Source of the DNA: Gemmobacter caeni | GTDB taxonomy: Bacteria > Pseudomonadota > Alphaproteobacteria > Rhodobacterales > Rhodobacteraceae | Direction of reading: 5' to 3' | DNA length: 64,000 nt | Assembly (NCBI RefSeq): GCF_003054195.1 | Contig: NZ_QBKP01000011.1 | Location: 1 to 64,000, forward strand | Part shown: piece by piece, positions 26,497 to 34,876 of the stretch | Layout: each line of letters starts with the position of its first letter | How positions within the stretch are numbered: the stretch's first letter is position 1 | Notes under the pieces: generated by a model | What the model was told of the DNA's origin: nothing | Databases searched by the model: none | Seen by the model: only the letters and a program-made list of their open reading frames with translations | Position numbers and translations under genes: made by a program

Positions 26497-26862
26497 TTAT
26501 TTTTTTTCAGACATATCCGCCTTGGTCGCAGGGGCAAGCAAGGCCTCCAGCGCGGTCACCTCTGCCGCCCCCGCCTGTTCGGCGGCCTCCAATACCGCAA
26601 GGTAGCGGCGCAGCACCTCTTGCCCGGTCTCTGTCACCTGCGCCCCGCCGCCGCCCGCCCCGCCCCGCGCACTGCTGACCAGCGGCTCACGGAAGGCCGC
26701 GTTCATTTCCTCCACCAGCGACCACGCCCGCTTGTAGCTCATCTGCATCTGTCGCCCGGCTGCGGCGATCGAGCCGGTCTCGCCAATGCGCTGCAACAGC
26801 TCGGCCTTGCCGGGGCCAAGCATGGCGGTGTCGAACAGGATGCGCAGCTTCAGCTTGGTCAT
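26497..26862 (-). CDS. ModE-like single-domain molybdate-responsive regulator
   Basis: This 121-aa protein consists of the ModE/LysR-type winged helix only: LGPGKAELLQRIGETGSIAAAGRQMQMSYKRAWSLVEEMN (shown for order; key part SIAAAGRQMQMSYKRAW), then SARGGAGGGGAQVTETG. The C-terminal molybdate-binding TOBE domains of enteric ModE are absent. This is common in alphaproteobacteria, where such short forms are annotated as ModE family. It lies 60 bp upstream of modA on the same strand. How it would sense molybdate without Mop domains is not visible. Confidence 0.8.
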   Translation of the reverse strand: MTKLKLRILFDTAMLGPGKAELLQRIGETGSIAAAGRQMQMSYKRAWSLVEEMNAAFREPLVSSARGGAGGGGAQVTETGQEVLRRYLAVLEAAEQAGAAEVTALEALLAPATKADMSEKK

Positions 26863-26982
26863 CGGCGGGCCTTTCCGGGTGTCTCGGGCAATCATCGCCG
26901 CCGGCGCGCCGACAGGCAAGGGTGCGCCGCTTGTCGTGCCCGGGCTTGACGGCGGCGCCGAGTCATGCGCTTCTGGCCGCCG

Positions 26983-27175
26983 ATGGTTCCCGGCAAATGC
27001 GACGCCGGGTGAAAAGGGAACACGGTGCGGTGTAGCCATCAGGCGCCAATTCCGTGACTGCCCCCGCAACTGTAAGCGGCGAGCGACCCCCAATGCCACT
27101 GGACCCCGAACTGCGGGGCCGGGAAGGCGGGGCAAGCTGCGACCCGCGAGTCAGGAGACCTGCCATCGAGAACCG
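26983..27175 (+). ncRNA. Cobalamin (B12) riboswitch
   Basis: The leader shows the cobalamin-riboswitch core in order: GGTTCCCGGCAAATG (26985-26999), GGGTGAAAAGGGAA (27007-27020), CCGTGACTGCCCCCGCAAC with TGTAAGCGG (27052-27079), the B12-box element GCCACTGG (27095-27102), CCGGGAAGGCGGGGCA and the closing GTCAGGAGACCTGCC (27150-27164). It ends about 40-50 bp before the DUF1636 start, so it can sequester the ribosome binding site. The operon should be off when adenosylcobalamin is plentiful. Confidence 0.92.
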
Positions 27176-27214
27176 CAACAACCACCGGGCGGGGTGCCCC
27201 GGGAAGGAGATCGT

Positions 27215-27583
27215 ATGGACAGATCCCCGCGCAGGCCGATGGCCGCGCTTTCCACCGAAACCGGCGCGCGCCCCGCGCCGCATCAGATGCTTGTCTGCCA
27301 GTCCTGCCCACATGTCGGGCGCGAATGCAGACCCGGCCTGAACCTGTTGATCCAGCTGCGCGGCGCCCTGGCGCTGGCGGGTGTGGGGGCAGAGTTCGAG
27401 CTGTCGGGAACGCTGTGCGTCGAAGGCTGCCAGCGGCCCTGCACCCTGGCCTGGCGGGTCGCCTCGGGCGAGACCTGGCTGTTTGGCGATGTCGAAGATG
27501 GCCAGGATATCGACGCGCTGGTGGCCGGAATCGTGCGCCCTGCGGCTGCGGTCATCCGCACGGCGGCGGGGGCGATCCAATGA
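27215..27583 (+). CDS. DUF1636 family Cys-rich metal-binding protein
   Basis: This 122-aa protein has the DUF1636 cysteine pattern: CQSC---GREC near residues 28-38 and CVEGCQRPC near residues 69-77, then the LFGD segment (WLFGDVEDGQD). The four or more clustered cysteines suggest a ferredoxin-like or metal-carrier role, and members are often encoded with cobalt/B12 genes. It is the first gene after the cobalamin riboswitch, with GGAAGGAG before ATG 27215, and overlaps the ATPase gene by ATGA. Its biochemical function is not established. Confidence 0.8.
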   Translation: MDRSPRRPMAALSTETGARPAPHQMLVCQSCPHVGRECRPGLNLLIQLRGALALAGVGAEFELSGTLCVEGCQRPCTLAWRVASGETWLFGDVEDGQDIDALVAGIVRPAAAVIRTAAGAIQ

Positions 27584-28356
27584 CCCCGGCGCTGGAGTTC
27601 CGCTCGGTCTGCTGGGGTCCGAAGGACCGGCCCGACATCCTGACCGATATCAGCTTTTCCGTTCCGCAGGGGCAGATCATGGCGATCTGCGGCGCGAACG
27701 GGGCGGGCAAGACCTCGCTTCTGCGGCTGATCTATCGCCACCAGCCGCCCCGGCGGGGCACGGTATCGGTTACAGGGCGCGACCTGTGGCTCATGTCAGC
27801 GCCCGAGGCCGCGCGCATCGTGGCTGCCGTGGTGCAGGAGCAACCCACCGATTTCGTGCTGAGTGTGCGGCAGATCGTGGCTTTGGGCCGCTTGCCGCAT
27901 CGCAAGGGCTGGGGCAGCGGGCTCGCTCTGCCCGGTGAGGCTGATTGCGCCATCATCGACGCCGCCATGGCCCGGCTGGACCTGACAGCCTTCGCAGACC
28001 GCAGTTTCGGCACCCTGTCCGGGGGTGAAAGGCAGCGTGTCATGGTTGCCCGTGCCCTTGCGCAAGAGCCGCGCATTCTGGTGCTGGACGAGCCGACCAA
28101 CCATCTGGACATCCGCCACCAGCTTGATCTGTTGCGGCTGCTGCGCGATCTCGGCCTGACAGTGGTGACCACGCTGCACGATCTGCCGCTGGCGGCGGAA
28201 TTTGCCGAACGCATGCTGATCCTGCATGGCGGCCGTATGCTGGCGGATGGTCCGCCCGATCAGGTGCTGCACGAGGATCTGCTGCACACCGCCTTTCAGG
28301 TGCGGGGCCGGATCGACCACAGCGGCACCGGCCCGCGCCTGTCCTTTCACCTCTGA
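27580..28356 (+). CDS. FecE/BtuD-family ABC transporter ATP-binding protein
   Basis: This 258-aa ATPase of the metal-chelate/cobalamin importer family has Walker A GANGAGKTS, VVQEQPTDFVLSVRQIVALGRLPH (key part VRQIVALGR), signature LSGGERQRVMVARAL, Walker B ILVLDEPTNHLD and H-loop TTLHDL. It is downstream of the B12 riboswitch and coupled to the DUF1636 gene. Cobalamin or a related corrinoid is the inferred substrate. Confidence 0.85.
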   Translation: MTPALEFRSVCWGPKDRPDILTDISFSVPQGQIMAICGANGAGKTSLLRLIYRHQPPRRGTVSVTGRDLWLMSAPEAARIVAAVVQEQPTDFVLSVRQIVALGRLPHRKGWGSGLALPGEADCAIIDAAMARLDLTAFADRSFGTLSGGERQRVMVARALAQEPRILVLDEPTNHLDIRHQLDLLRLLRDLGLTVVTTLHDLPLAAEFAERMLILHGGRMLADGPPDQVLHEDLLHTAFQVRGRIDHSGTGPRLSFHL

Positions 28357-28374
28357 TCCGATCAGGAGTTTCCG

Positions 28375-29307
28375 ATGATCCGTCTCGCCCTTGCGGCGCT
28401 GCTGCTGTCTGCCAGTGCGGCTGCTGCCTTCCCCGTCACCGTCAAAAGCTGCGACCGTGATGTGACCTTCGACGCCGCACCCACGCGCGCAATTTCCAAT
28501 GATGTGAACCTGACCGAAATGATGCTCGTGCTCGGCCTGCGCGACCACATGGTCGGCTATACCGGCATTTCCGGCTGGAAGACGCTGGACCCCGAAATGC
28601 GCGAGGGCGTCGCCGAATTGCCGGAGCTTTCGGCCAAATACCCCAGCAAGGAAGTTCTGGCTGCGGCGGAGGCTGATTTCTTCTTCGCGGGCTGGAATTA
28701 TGGCATGAAGGTCGGCGGCGAGGTTACGCCCGAAACGCTGGAACCTTTCGGCATCAAGACCTACGAACTGACCGAAAGCTGCATCCATATCGGGCCGAAA
28801 GCACGCAGCACGATGCAGGACATGTATCAGGACATGCTGAACCTTGGCCGCATATTCGGCGTCGAGGATCGGGCAGAGGCGCTGGTCGCAGGTTACAAGG
28901 CGCGGCTGGCCGAGGCGACGAAGGGCGTGGACCACGACCATCCGCTGCGGGTCTTTGTTTACGATTCGGGCGAAGAGGCGCCGTTCACTGCCGGCAAATA
29001 CGCCATGCCGACCGCACTGATCGAGGCGGCGGGCGGCGTCAACATCATGGATGATCTGGACAAAAGCTGGGCCGAAGTGGCGTGGGAGCCGGTGGTGGCG
29101 CGCAATCCGCAGGTCGTGGTGATCGTGAACTACGGCGATGTGACGGCGGAACAGAAGATCGCCTTCATGAAGGGTAATCCGGCCTTCGCGGATATCGACG
29201 CGGTGAAGAATGATCGCTTCGTCGTGCTGGAATATGTCGAGGCGACGCCGGGGCCGCGCAATATCCGCGCGGTCGAAAAGCTGGTCGCCGGGTTCGCGGG
29301 CCAGTGA
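28375..29307 (+). CDS. BtuF/FecB-like periplasmic substrate-binding protein
   Basis: This 310-aa protein has a signal peptide (residues 1-19, ending AAAAF) and the class III binding-protein fold: APTRAISNDVNLTEMMLVLGLRDHMVGYTG, ADFFFAGWNYG, LNLGRIFG and VVVIVNYGD. Two cysteines near residues 26 and 139 could form a disulfide. It follows the ATPase gene by 18 bp and overlaps the permease gene. The riboswitch suggests cobalamin or cobalt-containing ligand rather than siderophore. Confidence 0.85.
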   Translation: MIRLALAALLLSASAAAAFPVTVKSCDRDVTFDAAPTRAISNDVNLTEMMLVLGLRDHMVGYTGISGWKTLDPEMREGVAELPELSAKYPSKEVLAAAEADFFFAGWNYGMKVGGEVTPETLEPFGIKTYELTESCIHIGPKARSTMQDMYQDMLNLGRIFGVEDRAEALVAGYKARLAEATKGVDHDHPLRVFVYDSGEEAPFTAGKYAMPTALIEAAGGVNIMDDLDKSWAEVAWEPVVARNPQVVVIVNYGDVTAEQKIAFMKGNPAFADIDAVKNDRFVVLEYVEATPGPRNIRAVEKLVAGFAGQ

Positions 29308-30344
29308 CGATGCGGCTCGCCCTGCGTCGCGCCCTGCCGCGCCGGGCGGGCCTTGCCCTTGCCGTGCTGCTGGGGCTGGCGCTTTCGGTCAGCCTTGCGG
29401 TTTCGGTTGGATCGGTCGCCATCGCGCCGGGCACCGTCTGGGGGGTATTGCTCGACCGGCTGCTGCCCGGGCTGGTGACGCCCGACTGGGGTGTGGGGCA
29501 GGCGAATATCGTCTGGCAGATCCGCCTGCCGCGCGTGCTGCTGGCGGCTCTGGTCGGCGGCGGGCTGGGTCTGGTGGGCGCGGCGCTTCAGGCCGTTACC
29601 CGCAACCCGCTGGCCGATCCGCATTTGCTGGGCATTTCCTCGGGCGCCGCGTTCGGTGCGATTGCGGCTCTGTTACACACGGGCATGTTCCTTGGCCTGC
29701 TGACCGTGCCGCTGATGGCCTTCGGCGGGGCGCTGGCGGCCACGGCGCTGGTGCTGGGCGTTGTGGCGCTGACCGGCGCGGGGGCGGCGGACCGGCTGGT
29801 GCTGGCGGGGGTTGCGGTCAGCTTTATCATCATGGCCGGGGCCAATATCCTGATCTTCCTCGGTGACCCGCGCGCCACGCATACCGTGGTGTTCTGGATG
29901 CTGGGCGGGCTGGGCCTTGCGCAATGGTCGCATCTTCTCTGGCCGCTGGCGGTATTGCTGCCGGTGGGCCTGTGGCTCTGGTCGCGGGCGCCGGTGCTGA
30001 ACGCGATGAGCCTTGGCGACGAAACCGCCGTAAGCCTTGGGGTCGAGGTCACGCGATTCCGGCTGGCGATCTTTGTCGCCGCCGCGCTGATCACCGGGGT
30101 GATGGTGGCCTTCTCCGGGTTGATCGGCTTTGTCGGGCTGATGATGCCGCATCTGGTGCGGATGCTTGTCGGGGGCGACAATGCCTGCGTGCTGCCCGGA
30201 TCGGCACTGGCGGGGGCGGTGTTCCTGATCGGGGCTGACGCTGCGGCGCGGGTGGTGCTGGCGCCCGAAGATCTGCCCATTGGCGTCGTGACCGGCCTGT
30301 GCGGCGGGCTGTTCTTCATCTGGCTGATGGCGCGACGGCGCTAA
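29304..30344 (+). CDS. FecCD/BtuC-family ABC transporter permease
   Basis: This 346-aa permease with about ten TM helices carries the family motifs RLPRVLLAALVGGGLGLVGAALQAVTRNPLADPHLLGISSGA (key part LPRVL...GAALQAVTRNPLA), LAGVAVSF and the cytoplasmic FSGLIGFVGLMMPHLVR loop. GTG 29304 overlaps the binding-protein stop codon. ATG 29310 is a possible alternative start. It completes the riboswitch-controlled importer and converges with the next gene, overlapping by 4 bp. Confidence 0.85.
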   Translation: MTMRLALRRALPRRAGLALAVLLGLALSVSLAVSVGSVAIAPGTVWGVLLDRLLPGLVTPDWGVGQANIVWQIRLPRVLLAALVGGGLGLVGAALQAVTRNPLADPHLLGISSGAAFGAIAALLHTGMFLGLLTVPLMAFGGALAATALVLGVVALTGAGAADRLVLAGVAVSFIIMAGANILIFLGDPRATHTVVFWMLGGLGLAQWSHLLWPLAVLLPVGLWLWSRAPVLNAMSLGDETAVSLGVEVTRFRLAIFVAAALITGVMVAFSGLIGFVGLMMPHLVRMLVGGDNACVLPGSALAGAVFLIGADAAARVVLAPEDLPIGVVTGLCGGLFFIWLMARRR

Positions 30345-31108
30345 CCACGCCGCCAGCGCGCCGCGCGGCGTTCGGCGGGCTGGATCAGCGCAAGGTCGAT
30401 CACCAGCATCACCGCGACGAAGGCCAGTGCATAGGCCAGGACGCCCGCAATCTCGAAAAGCTGGAATTTCAGGTGGATCTGAAAGCCGATGCCGCTGGAG
30501 CGGCCCAGAAACTCCACCACCAGCACGATCTTCCAGATGATCGCCAGCCCCGCCCGCGCGCTGGCCACCAGAAAGGGCGCAAGCTGCGGCAGCAGCACAT
30601 GCCGCGCCCAGATCAGGCGCGACAGGCGAAAGACGCGGGCCATGTCGTTCAGCTCGGGTGACAGCGTGCGCGCGCCTTCCCGCATGGTCACCAGCACCAT
30701 GGCGGTCTTGTTGATGGTCACGGCGGCAATGGCGGCCACCTCATTCAGCCCGATCCACAGATAGCACAGCACGATGACGACCAGCGCGGGCAGATTGAGG
30801 AAGATCAGCACCCAGGGGTCCAGCCAGCGGTTCAGCCGGGGCAACCGGCCCAGCGCCACCCCCAGTACCGTGCCGAGCGCCATCGACAGGCCGAAAGCAA
30901 GTGCCACCCGCACCAGCGTCGCCGTCATGTGATGCCACAGCCGCCCTGATCTGGCCTCCTCCCACAGGACCGCTGCCACTTCGGGTGGGGCGGGCAGGAT
31001 GCGCGGCTCGCCCCGCAACAGCGACAGCGCCCACCAGAAGGCCACAAAGCCGGTGAGCGACAGCAGGAAGATCAGCCGGTCGGCCGGGGTGCGGGCGGAA
31101 GGCTCCAT
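30341..31108 (-). CDS. SsuC/TauC-type ABC transporter permease without neighbours
   Basis: This 255-aa permease of the nitrate/sulfonate/taurine class has about six TM helices and the EAA loop (LNDMARVFRLSRLIWARHVLLPQLAPFLVASAR, key part MARVFRLSRLIWARHVLLPQ quoted in part). It is alone: no ATPase or binding protein of the same class lies beside it. It is divergent from the NosR-like gene across 86 bp. The ATG at 31108 gives a normal cytoplasmic N-terminus. The partner subunits must be elsewhere or shared. Confidence 0.75.
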   Translation of the reverse strand: MEPSARTPADRLIFLLSLTGFVAFWWALSLLRGEPRILPAPPEVAAVLWEEARSGRLWHHMTATLVRVALAFGLSMALGTVLGVALGRLPRLNRWLDPWVLIFLNLPALVVIVLCYLWIGLNEVAAIAAVTINKTAMVLVTMREGARTLSPELNDMARVFRLSRLIWARHVLLPQLAPFLVASARAGLAIIWKIVLVVEFLGRSSGIGFQIHLKFQLFEIAGVLAYALAFVAVMLVIDLALIQPAERRAARWRRG

Positions 31109-31194
31109 CCTCCGACCATAGCGCCGCCCACTGCCGCCCGCGCTGCGACCTTCGTCCAATTTTCGGGCAGGCGCGCGAATGCCTAGTCTGGCGC

Positions 31195-33273
31195 ATGCGT
31201 ATCCTGCACCTTGTTCTTTGCTGGGTTCTGATGACCGGCGCCGCCCTTGCCGCGCCGCTGGACCGCGACCAGATCGCGGCTTTCGTCGTGCCGCCCTATG
31301 CGCTGGGCGAGCCGGTGAATGACAAGGGGGTCTGGAGCCTTCTGAACTCTGGCGGGGCCGAGGCGGGCTATGTGTTTGAAACCGCGATCATGGCGCCGCT
31401 GCCCGGCTTTTCCGGCGGGCCGATCAATATGCTGGTGATGCTGGATCTGGATGGCCGCTTTATCGACGTGCGGCTGATTTCGCATAACGAGCCGATCTTC
31501 GTCTCCGGTCTGGGCGAGGCGCCGTTCCGCAAGTTTCTGGAACAATATCGTGGCCATTCGATCAATACCCCGATGGTGGTGGGTGTGCCCTATGGTGATG
31601 CCGGTGCGGGCAGCGGGCTGGTCTATCTGGACGGGGTGCTGAAGGCCACGGCCTCGGTCCGCATCGCGCACGAATCGATCCTCGCGGCCACGCTGGAGGT
31701 CGCGCGGGAAAAGATGCAGGGCATCAAGTCCGTGCCCCCCGCCACCCCCGACCCCGCGCATGACGAGGCGTTGGACTGGCAGGCACTGGTGGATCAGGGC
31801 ATCGCGCGGCACTTGCGGGTTACGAATGCCGAACTGGACGCGGCCTTCGCTGGAACGATCTGGGCAGATGACGACCCGGAGGCGCAGGCCGATCCGCAGG
31901 GATTGTTTCTTGACCTCTGGCTGGTGGACATCGGGCCGCCCAGCATTGCGCGGGCCGTGCTGGCGCCGGATGCGCTGACCGATCTGAACCGTTTCCTCAG
32001 CCTTTCCCCGACCGAAGAGCCGTTGTTGCTGATCGACAGCGGGCGGCACGGGCTGGTCAGCGCGGATTTCGTGCGCAACACCGCGCCCGATTTGCTGGGC
32101 GCCGAACAGGACGGGCTGCCGGTGGCGCTGCGCGATGCCGACATGATCTTCGACACCCTGCCCGGCGTGCCCGAAGGCACCGCGATGATCCTGCGCAGCG
32201 ACCGGCGGCTGGGCTTCGATCCGGCGCGCGACTGGACCCTACAGGTCAAAGCGGTGCGCGAACACGGCATGTTCCAGCCCGAGATCGGATCGACCACCTT
32301 TACTCTTGCCGCAGGCACGCCCGAACGGTTCTTCCTGCGCGCCAAGCCTGTCGAGGCTCTGCCGCAATGGCTTGAGGCCGCGCGCAACCGGGCGCCCGAC
32401 CTGATCGCGCTGGCGCTGCTGCTGCCGGTTCTGCTGCTGGCGCTGGGGCCGGGGATGAACCGCCTGTCGGGGCATCGCCATTTTACCGCGATCCGGCTGG
32501 CGGTTCTGGCCGGAATGGCCGGTTTCGTGGGGTTCTGGGGGCAGGGGCAACTGTCCATCGTAACGCCGCTGGCGGCGCTGCGCACCGCCAGCGATGGCGG
32601 CAGTTTTGCCTACCTGCTGTATGATCCCTTCTCGCTGGTGGTATGGGCGGCGGCGGTGCTGGGGTTCGTGCTTTGGGGGCGCGGGCTGTTCTGTGGCTGG
32701 CTTTGCCCCTTCGGTGCCTTGCAGGAATTCGCCCATCACCTTGGCCGCCTGCTGCGCCTGCCGAAGATCGAGCTTTCGGTGCTGTGGGATGCACGGCTGA
32801 AACGGGTGAAATACCTTCTGCTCGCGGGGCTGGTGCTGACCGTTTTCATCGCGCCCGACCGGGTGGATACCGTGGCCGAGGTGGAGCCGTTCAAGACCGC
32901 GATCACCACGCATTTCATGCGGGAATGGATCTTTGTCACCTATGCGGGCTTCTGGCTGGTGCTGGGTCTGTTCACCTTCAAGGGCTTCTGCCGCTATATC
33001 TGTCCGCTTGGGGCACTGATGGCGATTGGCGGGCTGCTGCGCGGGCGCGACTGGATCGCGCGGCGCAAGGAATGCGGCTCACCCTGCCAGTTATGCAAGG
33101 TGCGCTGCAATTACGGAGCAATCGCGGCGGATGGGAAGATTGGCTATTCTGAATGTTTCCAGTGCCTTGATTGTGTGACGATCCATAATGACGCGAAACA
33201 ATGCGTGCCTTTGGTGCTGGCCGCGCGTGGCCGTGCGATGCGGAAACGCGCGGCGCCGGTGGCCGCGAAATGA
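31195..33273 (+). CDS. NosR/NirI-like membrane flavoprotein with 4Fe-4S clusters
   Basis: The product (692 aa) has a signal peptide (residues 1-20) and a periplasmic FMN-binding domain with the covalent flavinylation motif D146-G-V-L-K-A-T152. TM helices start near residue 402. Two polyferredoxin-type cytoplasmic motifs follow (Cys500-GWL-Cys504-P and Cys599-RYI-Cys603-P), then a ferredoxin-like tail with Cys627, 631, 634 and 638 and a second group (CFQCLDC). NosR passes electrons from the quinol pool to the periplasm for N2O reduction, and NirI is a paralogue. The flanking ApbE gene fits the flavinylation motif. No nosZ, nosD/F/Y/L or nir gene lies in this window. Confidence 0.85.
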   Translation: MRILHLVLCWVLMTGAALAAPLDRDQIAAFVVPPYALGEPVNDKGVWSLLNSGGAEAGYVFETAIMAPLPGFSGGPINMLVMLDLDGRFIDVRLISHNEPIFVSGLGEAPFRKFLEQYRGHSINTPMVVGVPYGDAGAGSGLVYLDGVLKATASVRIAHESILAATLEVAREKMQGIKSVPPATPDPAHDEALDWQALVDQGIARHLRVTNAELDAAFAGTIWADDDPEAQADPQGLFLDLWLVDIGPPSIARAVLAPDALTDLNRFLSLSPTEEPLLLIDSGRHGLVSADFVRNTAPDLLGAEQDGLPVALRDADMIFDTLPGVPEGTAMILRSDRRLGFDPARDWTLQVKAVREHGMFQPEIGSTTFTLAAGTPERFFLRAKPVEALPQWLEAARNRAPDLIALALLLPVLLLALGPGMNRLSGHRHFTAIRLAVLAGMAGFVGFWGQGQLSIVTPLAALRTASDGGSFAYLLYDPFSLVVWAAAVLGFVLWGRGLFCGWLCPFGALQEFAHHLGRLLRLPKIELSVLWDARLKRVKYLLLAGLVLTVFIAPDRVDTVAEVEPFKTAITTHFMREWIFVTYAGFWLVLGLFTFKGFCRYICPLGALMAIGGLLRGRDWIARRKECGSPCQLCKVRCNYGAIAADGKIGYSECFQCLDCVTIHNDAKQCVPLVLAARGRAMRKRAAPVAAK

Positions 33274-33286
33274 CGGGGGCGTTGCG

Positions 33287-34156
33287 ATGATCAGGCGGCG
33301 GCGGTTCCTTCAGATCATGGCGGCTGCGGCGGCGTTGCCGGTCCGGGCTGGGGCCGGGGCGCGCTGGCAGGGGCAGGCTCTGGGGGCTGACTGCGACGTG
33401 CTGCTGGCCGGACCGGGGGCTGAGGCTGCGCTGGCCGGGATCCCACCGCTGTTGGAGCGGGTAGAGGCGGCCTTCAGCCTGTACCGCGAGTCCGAACTGA
33501 CCCGGCTGAACAGCACAGGCCAGCTTGAGCCCTCCGCCCTCTTTGCCGAAATGCTGCCGCTGTGTGACCGGCTGCACGGATTGACTGACGGTGCATTCGA
33601 TCCCAGCGTGCAACCTGTGTGGCAGGCGTTGCGGGACGGGCGCGATCCGGTTGCGGCACGGGCGATGGTCGGCTGGAGCCGGGTTTCCCGGCGCGATGGC
33701 GGGGTGCAACTGGCACCCGGCCAGGCGCTGACCTTTAACGGCGTCGCGCAGGGTTTTGCCAGCGATCTTGTCCGTGATCATCTGGCGCGGCAGGGCTTTG
33801 ACCGGGCGCTGGTCAACATGGGTGAATATGCAGCCCTAGGCGGGCCGTTCCGGCTGGGCATTGCCGATCCGGTGGCGGGAGAGCTTGCCGAATGGCATCT
33901 GCGCGGCACCGCCATGGCCCTGAGCGCGCCGGGCGCCACGCTGATCGGCGGAGCGCCACATATTCAGCATCCGCAGGGGCGCGCGCCGCTGTGGTCCAGC
34001 GTCGCGGTCGAGGCGGACAGCGCCGCGCTGGCCGACGGTCTGTCCACCGCGCTGGTGTTCCTGGACCGCGCAGCGATTGCAGACCTGAAGTCCCGGCTGC
34101 AGGGTCTGCATCGTGTGGCGCTGGTTGATCGGGCGGGCAATCTGACAAGCCTTTGA
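33287..34156 (+). CDS. apbE: FAD:protein FMN transferase (ApbE/NosX type)
   Basis: This 289-aa protein begins with a twin-arginine signal (RRRRFLQ, hydrophobic to residue about 25) and is probably exported. ApbE features follow in order: EAAFSLYRESELTRLN, LTDGAFDPSVQPV, LTFNGVAQGFASDLV, ALVNMGEYAALG and the metal-site region VAVEADSAALADGLSTAL (key residues ADGLSTA). It would attach FMN to the Thr of the NosR-like protein encoded 13 bp upstream. In Paracoccus the equivalent gene in nos clusters is nosX. Confidence 0.9.
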   Translation: MIRRRRFLQIMAAAAALPVRAGAGARWQGQALGADCDVLLAGPGAEAALAGIPPLLERVEAAFSLYRESELTRLNSTGQLEPSALFAEMLPLCDRLHGLTDGAFDPSVQPVWQALRDGRDPVAARAMVGWSRVSRRDGGVQLAPGQALTFNGVAQGFASDLVRDHLARQGFDRALVNMGEYAALGGPFRLGIADPVAGELAEWHLRGTAMALSAPGATLIGGAPHIQHPQGRAPLWSSVAVEADSAALADGLSTALVFLDRAAIADLKSRLQGLHRVALVDRAGNLTSL

Positions 34157-34249
34157 CCCGCAGGGCGGCCGCGTTGCCGAACCGCCATCGCGCCCCTTGC
34201 CATCGGACCTGCGCCAGCCGACTGTGGCCGGATGCCAGAGGAGGCCCCG

Positions 34250-34873
34250 ATGTTCGACCTGTTAGCCCTGATCCCCGCGCCCGAGCTGGCCGCCTTTCTG
34301 GCGGCGGGGATCGTGCTGAACCTTACCCCCGGTGCAGATGTGATCTTTGCCACCGCCTCGGGTATGGCAGGTGGACCGAAAGCCGGGGCGGTGGCCGGGC
34401 TCGGGGTCGGGCTGGGCGGGCTTTGGCATGTCGGGCTGGCAGCCGCGGGCGTCAGCGCGCTGGTGGCGGCGCATCCCGGCGCGCTGGTGGCACTGAAATG
34501 GCTGGGCGCGGCCTATCTTCTGTGGCTGGCGTGGAAAAGCTGGCACGCCGGACCAGCCACCGAGGCGGGGCGTGGTATCGCCAGCCCGCTGCGCGCGCTT
34601 TGGCGCGGGTTCCTGACCAATGCCTTCAACCCGAAGGTGGCGCTGTTCGTCATCGCCTTCCTGCCGCAGTTCACCGATCCCGCGCGCGGTCCGGTCTGGC
34701 AGCAGATCGTTCTTCTGGGTGTGCTGTTCACTTTCACCGGCACCTTGATTACATGCAGCTATGGCGCGCTGGCGGGCTGGGCGGGTCAGACACTGGGCCG
34801 CCGCATGGGCGTCCTGAACAAGGTGGCGGCCGTGATGTTCGGCGGACTTGCCGCCCGGCTGGTATGGGAGTGA
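34250..34873 (+). CDS. LysE/RhtB family amino-acid exporter
   Basis: This 207-aa membrane protein has five or six TM helices and the family motif LNLTPGADVIFATASGMAGG near the N-terminus, with GFLTNAFNPKVALFVIAFLPQF in the middle. These proteins export amino acids such as lysine, threonine or homoserine lactone. AGAGGAGG lies 6 bp before ATG 34250, so that start is preferred over an upstream in-frame ATG at 34232. The homocysteine methyltransferase gene follows by 3 bp, which suggests a sulfur-amino-acid link. Confidence 0.85.
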   Translation: MFDLLALIPAPELAAFLAAGIVLNLTPGADVIFATASGMAGGPKAGAVAGLGVGLGGLWHVGLAAAGVSALVAAHPGALVALKWLGAAYLLWLAWKSWHAGPATEAGRGIASPLRALWRGFLTNAFNPKVALFVIAFLPQFTDPARGPVWQQIVLLGVLFTFTGTLITCSYGALAGWAGQTLGRRMGVLNKVAAVMFGGLAARLVWE

Positions 34874-34876
34874 ACC

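Noticed and set aside
31195-34156. Reading the NosR/ApbE pair as proof of nitrous oxide respiration
   Set aside because: No nosZ or nos maturation gene is visible in the window, and NirI or orphan roles are possible.
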